DNA from: Mesostigma viride
Taxonomy: Eukaryota; Streptophyta; Mesostigmatophyceae; Mesostigmatales; Mesostigmataceae
Assembly (NCBI GenBank): GCA_009746045.1
Contig: RPFO01000016.1
Span: 609,395 to 652,894, forward strand
DNA length: 43,500 nt
Direction: 5' to 3'
How positions within the stretch are numbered: the stretch's first letter is position 1; the number at the start of each line of letters is the position of its first letter. This document shows, piece by piece, positions 19,851 to 43,500 of this stretch. The position numbers and the translations under genes are program-made. The notes under the pieces were generated by a model. That model worked only from the letters and a program-made list of their open reading frames with translations. It ran no database searches and was not told the origin of the DNA.

Positions 19851-20017
19851 AGTCTCCCATATATTTGATTGCAAAGTGGCCCCAAAACCCTCCCAGGGGG
19901 GGGGGGCACCGACCTCGCAAAGCATACCACTCCCTACACTTTTCAGGACTGCCCTTATTGTCCTGGCACACGACATCAACCCTCATGAATATAAGAAATG
20001 ATTAATCCAAACCCGAC

Positions 20018-22436
20018 TCAACCGTCATCATCACTGCTCGTGTCATCGTCATCGCTGCTGTCGTCGTCACTGCTGTCCTCGTCCTCACTGCTACTCGCCG
20101 ACGCCACCTCCTGCCGGTCAATCACCACCGCGGGCACTGTGTTGACCCGACTCAGCCCCGGCTCCTCCTCCCCGACGTCGATGTGATCGTCGATATCCAC
20201 GTCCTCGCTCCGCCCGTCCTCGTCATCATCCCCATCATCGTCCCCAACATCCCCTTCCTCCTCTGTGTGATTATCCGAGGAGAACCTTCGGGCCGGCTCA
20301 GGGCTCACGGAGAGTCCCTGGCCAGCCGCTCGTGTGACATTCGATGGTGGCGGGGTCGTCGTGACCTGAGTCGTCGCCCCACCAGACTTGGCTCGTTTCG
20401 TCGGCGCCGCGCTGGTCTCTGCGGGTCGCCGGCCCCCCTTACGAGCCTGCGGCTGCGCCGGGGAAACCCTGGGGACTTCTTCGTCGTCACCTGCAAAATA
20501 ATGGGCGGAGAGGTGGGTGGGTGGGTGGGTGGGTGGGTGGGTGGGTGGGTGGGTGGGTGGGTGGGTGGGTGGGTGGGTGGGTGGATGGGTGGGTGGGTGG
20601 AAGGGGTGGGTGGAAGGGGGGGGATGGGGGGGAGAAAAAGGTTAAGGCAGAGAGCAGACGCCCAATAAACAAGCGCATTGAGCAACCGCACATCAGGCAA
20701 CCCTTGGAAGTGAAGCCCAAGAGCGCGCAAGGACCGATTACATGGTTCACGATTACCGAGTTGAAGGGGCCTTCTTGCCGGTCCATGTTGGCTGCTGAGA
20801 CGTCACTACAACCTATCGAGCGCAAGGTCCGATTAACTGGTTCACGATTACCCATTTGAAGGGACATTCTTGCCAGTTCATGTTGGCTGCTGAGACGTCA
20901 CTACAACCTAACGAGACCTCCCCGCGACTGCATGGTGAGGATCTGACAGGGTCTGAATGGTAAGCAACGGAATGGCAAGTCACATGATCTCACGTCCATT
21001 GTCTTTGATCTAAAAAGTCAGCGACCGCTGCTACATGGGGACATGTCTCCACACGGCCAGCCGCTCGCAGGCGATGTCAACAACAGAATCACAGGCAACG
21101 CCAACAGAAGAAACGCAGGCGGCGTCAACAAAAGAATTGCCGACAGAAGAAACGCAGGCGGCGTCAACAAAAGCATTGCAGGCAATGTCAACAGAGGAGG
21201 TGCGGATAACCCAAGCTGGATGACGCACGCAGGAACGCCACATGCTAGCGAGAACGGCAGCTAACGGGCCGCAATAGACAGATCGATGCGCAGATGGTTG
21301 TTCACAGATCGATGCGCAGATGGTTGTTGACACATCAATGCGCAGATCGTTGTCGACAGATGGATGCGCAGATTGACAGATGGATGCGGCCAAGGAACCA
21401 GACCGTGAGGTGGCAGGAACGCAGAGACTGCATGGGTGGACACGTGGCCCCAGGCAGCACGATGGATCGAACACGTTCCATGCTGCCTGGACACGTGGCC
21501 CCAGGCAGCACGATGCATCGAACACGTTCCATGCTGCCTAGACACATGGCCCCAGGCAGCATGATGCATCCTGTGGATTCTACTATTTCTATCAAAGAGG
21601 GCATCTATCAAAGAGGGCACCCACTGAAATGGGCGTCTATGGACATGGCATCTAGTGAAGCGGGCAATGGGCATCTACCTTAGTGGGCATCTACCTTAGT
21701 GGGCATCTGTTGAAGTGGGCAGGTATCCAAACGGGTAGCTACTGATCTGGATATCTGTCCAGGTTCATTTCAACTCACCCAGTTGCTATGAAAACAGGTT
21801 CCATCTACGTTAGTTTCGACTCACCGGAGGCGGGCGCGCTGCCCTGTGATCCTTGTTCCTGCCGACCGGCACCGGCGCCCCAATCGCTCGTCCCTGCCAG
21901 GTCCCAGGCCGCCGCCTCCACGGTGCCCCGCTCTCGGGCGCTCTCCGTGGCACGGACATGCCTGAGGTTTTTTATAGAATCCGTCAGCCGTTCAAACCGC
22001 ATGCTCTTGCCATCGAACAACACCAGGTAGTCTAGATCTTTACATTGCTCGTGGTTCCCTTTGTAAATCACACGCGGCTTCTCGGCTTCCTTGTTCTTGA
22101 ACTCGACTTCGACCTCCTTGTCCTCGCACTGAGTCAACAGGCCGGGAGCCGCCGTGTCGATGGATTCCGGTTTGAAGTGATCTGCGAACACGGGCGTCAC
22201 CAAAAATAACAGGGACGCACGAGACACGTGAGCATTGGACAAGACAGGCGGGCGAAGACCGAAATCGCGAGTACAGCCCAGGGGCTGGCATGTCGAGCAG
22301 CAGCACACAAGAGCAACTCTGGCTTACATCTGAGAGTGAAGTATTTTCTGGAGGAGCCGTTTCGTTGGAGGAAAGTGTCGCCCAAGACGACGGGGTACTC
22401 CACGCCTTGGACAGGTGCCCCGGGGCGAGAAGCCAT
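20018..22436 (-). CDS. EAF-like (ELL-associated factor) transcription elongation protein
   Basis: A nuclear protein of the EAF family. Family members partner the RNA polymerase II elongation factor ELL and stimulate elongation. Exons on the minus strand: 22436-22328, 22181-21825, 20490-20018; introns are GT-AG; 312 aa. Phases join exactly and build the family signature: YPVVLGDTF, then FTLRYHFKPESID across intron 1, then VIYKGNHEQCKDLDYLVLF and MRFERLTDSIKNLRHVRATE. In animal EAFs the same positions read RYDFKPASID, a VFKG stretch, an IL-F/NHDTG segment and LEKL. The N-terminal domain spans about residues 10-120. The rest is low-complexity, with a basic patch (TKRAKSGG) and an acidic, Ser-rich C-terminus (SSDDDSSDDDD), resembling the transactivating tail of EAFs. 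The start ATG is the first in the exon. It is divergent from the EDR2-like gene. Intron 2 holds a (CCCA)n array only about 15 bases before its acceptor. Confidence 0.9.
20505..20635. repeat. (TGGG)n array in EAF intron 2
   Basis: A tetranucleotide TGGG array on the + strand with a few variants near its end. On the sense (minus) strand it is (CCCA)n and ends about 15 bases before the AG acceptor at 20492-20491. It may therefore serve as the pyrimidine-rich tract of that splice site. Confidence 0.92.
20735..21565. repeat. Series of imperfect minisatellites in EAF intron 2
   Basis: Four adjacent tandem families lie in the intron. A unit of about 100 bp contains gttggctgctgagacgtcac (20787 and 20884). 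A unit of about 50 bp contains gaaacgcaggcggcgtcaac (21111 and 21150). A unit of about 30 bp contains gatgcgcagatggttgtt (21283-21380). A unit of about 60 bp contains acgtggccccaggcagca (21441, 21492, 21543). They make several apparent repeated-peptide frames that are not genes. Confidence 0.75.
21762..21830 (-). repeat. Duplicated donor region of EAF exon 2
   Basis: Read on the minus strand, the donor GGTGAGTCGAAACT (21825-21812) and the following aacctg are echoed about 45 bases downstream by GGTGAGTTGAAATGAACCTG (21781-21762). This gives a second potential 5' splice site. Confidence 0.55.
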
Positions 22437-23620
22437 TTACCCCAAGAGCAGGATAAATAGATAAACTTGGTTGTCTCACTTGAAAGCCGAGAGATCCCTG
22501 ATCCCCGGCTGGTGGCGAAAAGACAAGTGTAGATGATTGCTTCAGATGGAAGCCCGAGAGGCCGGCTCTGTGACTAGGCAGACATGCATTGCCCTGGCAT
22601 AGAATCGCCTCTCGTCATGAAATTGGTTGATGGACCACTAGCTAACAGGCAAACAGTGAACGGGCACCTCGTGCAGGTGGTAAGTAGTCCCTTCAAAGAT
22701 ACTCGAGGTTTGTGCGTGGTAGGTCTAGATCAGCGGAGAAACCGTGCATGTTGCTGGTGCTGTGTGGTCAAATCAGTCGCCCACGTGTCCACGTTAAGTC
22801 GTCTGGTATGGAAAAATCAGGTTTAGCCGAACTGCCTCAGCTGTGCGCATAAAACCATCGCATAAAACCAGTCCTGAGACTGTCAAGACGCCAAGACGTG
22901 TTGTAAACAATGGGCTTTTAATTTTTTCTCCGAGTTGTAATGAGAACCTGTGCTAACAGACGAGCTCAGACGAGACGATTATCCTTGTATATTGGTCGGT
23001 AATTTTTTGGTATGAGTTCTCAGTCGAGTCAGTTCTGGTACTTACTGCCTTTTATTATGCCGCCGATGATGCAACCGTACACGTCACAGTGCCACCGACA
23101 TTATAAATACCTATATGGTTTTTAATATAGTTGGATGCCCAGTTCAAACCCGCGCAGGGGCTAGCGGTCAGTTTTCTGCATGTTCACATCAGCTGCTATC
23201 TAAAGTGCTGTAAGCGGAACCACAGACAAGTCCAATATAATATCCAGCCCTCGGCCAACACTGCTCTCATTTGCTGTACGGCAAGATCGCTCTGTCAAGG
23301 TTGCAAAACCTGTTACTCATTCTCCATTGGATGGAAGGACTTCATAGTCCCTGTGCTAGGATCCTTTATGCGAGGCATTTTACAAAACGGTATGTTCCAC
23401 CGGAGCCAACACGTGTCAAGCCTTGGCAACCTGGCAGCATTAATGGCGTGGTATGTGCTGTCACCGCGCGGCCGCGCTCGTCTGCCGTGTTTATCCCTGT
23501 CTGCGGCTCGCGTCAATTTCTTCCACAACAGGGATTTTCATCAGGAGCCGTAAACCTAGTAGAATATTATTGCTCGTTTGGAAGGGAAGTACCACCCGGG
23601 CAGTTTGCCCTCGGCAGAAA
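22437..23620. promoter_or_regulatory. Divergent intergenic region between EAF-like and EDR2-like genes
   Basis: These 1.18 kb separate two start codons facing away from each other, so both promoters should lie here. A TATAAATA at 23102-23109 sits 512 bases before the EDR2-like ATG and could be its TATA box if the 5' UTR is long. No other core element is clear. The ATG at 23621 is in a good context (A at -3, G at +4). The frame is open upstream of it, so an N-terminal extension cannot be excluded. A small tandem of gcataaaacca lies at 22847-22871. Confidence 0.35.
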
Positions 23621-42703
<19,083 letters not shown>

Positions 42704-43295
42704 GCAAAGCACCTGTGCATGGCAGGCCCTCCAGCCTGGACACGCTCGTTCAAGAGTACTTGAATGTAATGTGTGAAAGCAGGCCTGTCATGTGAAAGCG
42801 CAGTCCCACCTACCAGCTGTGGATAGGACCGCAGGTGTGCAAGCACTCCTACCTATCGGTGTAGCTCCCACTTGTACAGGGCGCTGGGATGCATTTCTGG
42901 AAGTCTTCACGGCTAATTTGGATGCCTTGCATAGTGTCCAGAATACACCAGCGTAAAGTGGAGCACGCCAACTACTCTCACACCTTGTAATGCGAACGCG
43001 CATGATTGGATATGTAGCGATCGTTATATCACTGGCGCACATGAGAGGGTGAGCACACATGTGGTGTTCCTAATTTACAAGTTAATTATTCGTATCAATA
43101 TTGTTATTCAAATTTAAGCTATGTACTATATCCCGTGATGGATCATTCCATATCGAAGGCTAGCTGGGGCCGGCCAGCCTGCCTGCCGCGGCATTGTACC
43201 CTCGATCATTCGCGCATGCGTGTGGAAATATCCAGGATGTACGTACATCAACATGCATGCATAGGTCGCATGTTAATAATATTGCATTGTGCATA
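42704..43295. other. 3' flank of the EDR2-like gene
   Basis: Probable 3' UTR then non-coding DNA. A TGTAA lies at 42765-42769, 62 bases after the stop. From about 43070 the sequence becomes AT-rich. No gene was recognised. A 90-codon minus frame (42788-43060) shows no domain. Confidence 0.4.
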
Positions 43296-43500
43296 TTAAT
43301 TAGTAAGTAAGCAAGCAAGTACTTGCGTGCATGTCATGCCCATGGGCATGCCACGGAGTAGCGGGAGTACTATGCTGATCCCATTAATTAGAGAATATTT
43401 ACACGAAAGTTACGCACAAATGTTGTCTGCATCATGCCCCAACCACATAGTCACTAGAGGGGGCACTAGAGGGGATATAAACGTACCAACATATATTCAT
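43296..43500 (-). mobile_element. Family A retrotransposon 3' end, continuing off the window
   Basis: The minus strand shows the family A 3' UTR (ggggcatgatgcagaca, actccgtggcatgcc) and the tail (here agtaagtaagcaagcaagta on the + strand, a variant of ACTT repeats). The ORF end is degenerate near 43470. The fragment continues beyond the window edge. Confidence 0.65.

Noticed and set aside
20887-21683. Repeated-peptide frames that looked like a surface or repeat protein
   Set aside because: They lie wholly in EAF intron 2, are explained by four minisatellite families, and no frame is favoured.

Overview
The window is nuclear DNA of a microbial eukaryote, most likely an alga or other photosynthetic protist. 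The evidence is intron-rich protein genes with canonical GT-AG introns, GC-rich exons, very abundant simple-sequence arrays, L1-type retrotransposon relics and several TIR DNA transposons. I cannot name the species. No bacterial operons, rRNA, intact tRNA or CRISPR array are visible.

Three protein-coding genes can be assembled from exon pieces whose splice phases join exactly. (1) A Nudix hydrolase on the + strand (about 1090-5753, five exons; the 5' end is uncertain). (2) An EAF (ELL-associated factor) type transcription elongation protein on the - strand (22436 down to 20018, three exons, 312 aa). (3) A C2-START-EDR2_C (DUF1336) lipid-binding type protein on the + strand (23621-42703, fifteen exons, 724 aa). 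Genes 2 and 3 are divergent and share a 1.2 kb intergenic region.

Between genes 1 and 2 (about 5.8-19.9 kb) I recognise almost only mobile DNA. There are three diverged copies of an L1-type ORF1, all broken or truncated. There are 5'-truncated retrotransposon 3' ends with microsatellite tails and target-site duplications, some only 40-50 bp long. A dispersed repeat (family R) ends in a small hairpin. Two TIR elements of about 1.75 kb have no recognisable transposase. Two further TIR elements sit in introns of gene 3: a hAT-like one (8-bp target duplication) that carries a giant tetranucleotide array, and a Mutator-like one (9-bp target duplication).

The most unusual pattern concerns the introns. 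At many exons of all three genes, the last 15-40 bases of the exon plus its 5' splice site are repeated one to several times, in decayed form, inside the following intron. C-rich microsatellites meanwhile often lie near intron 3' ends. This suggests introns that lengthen by repeated duplication of the exon/donor junction and by microsatellite expansion. All exon models here were read by eye and have no transcript support.
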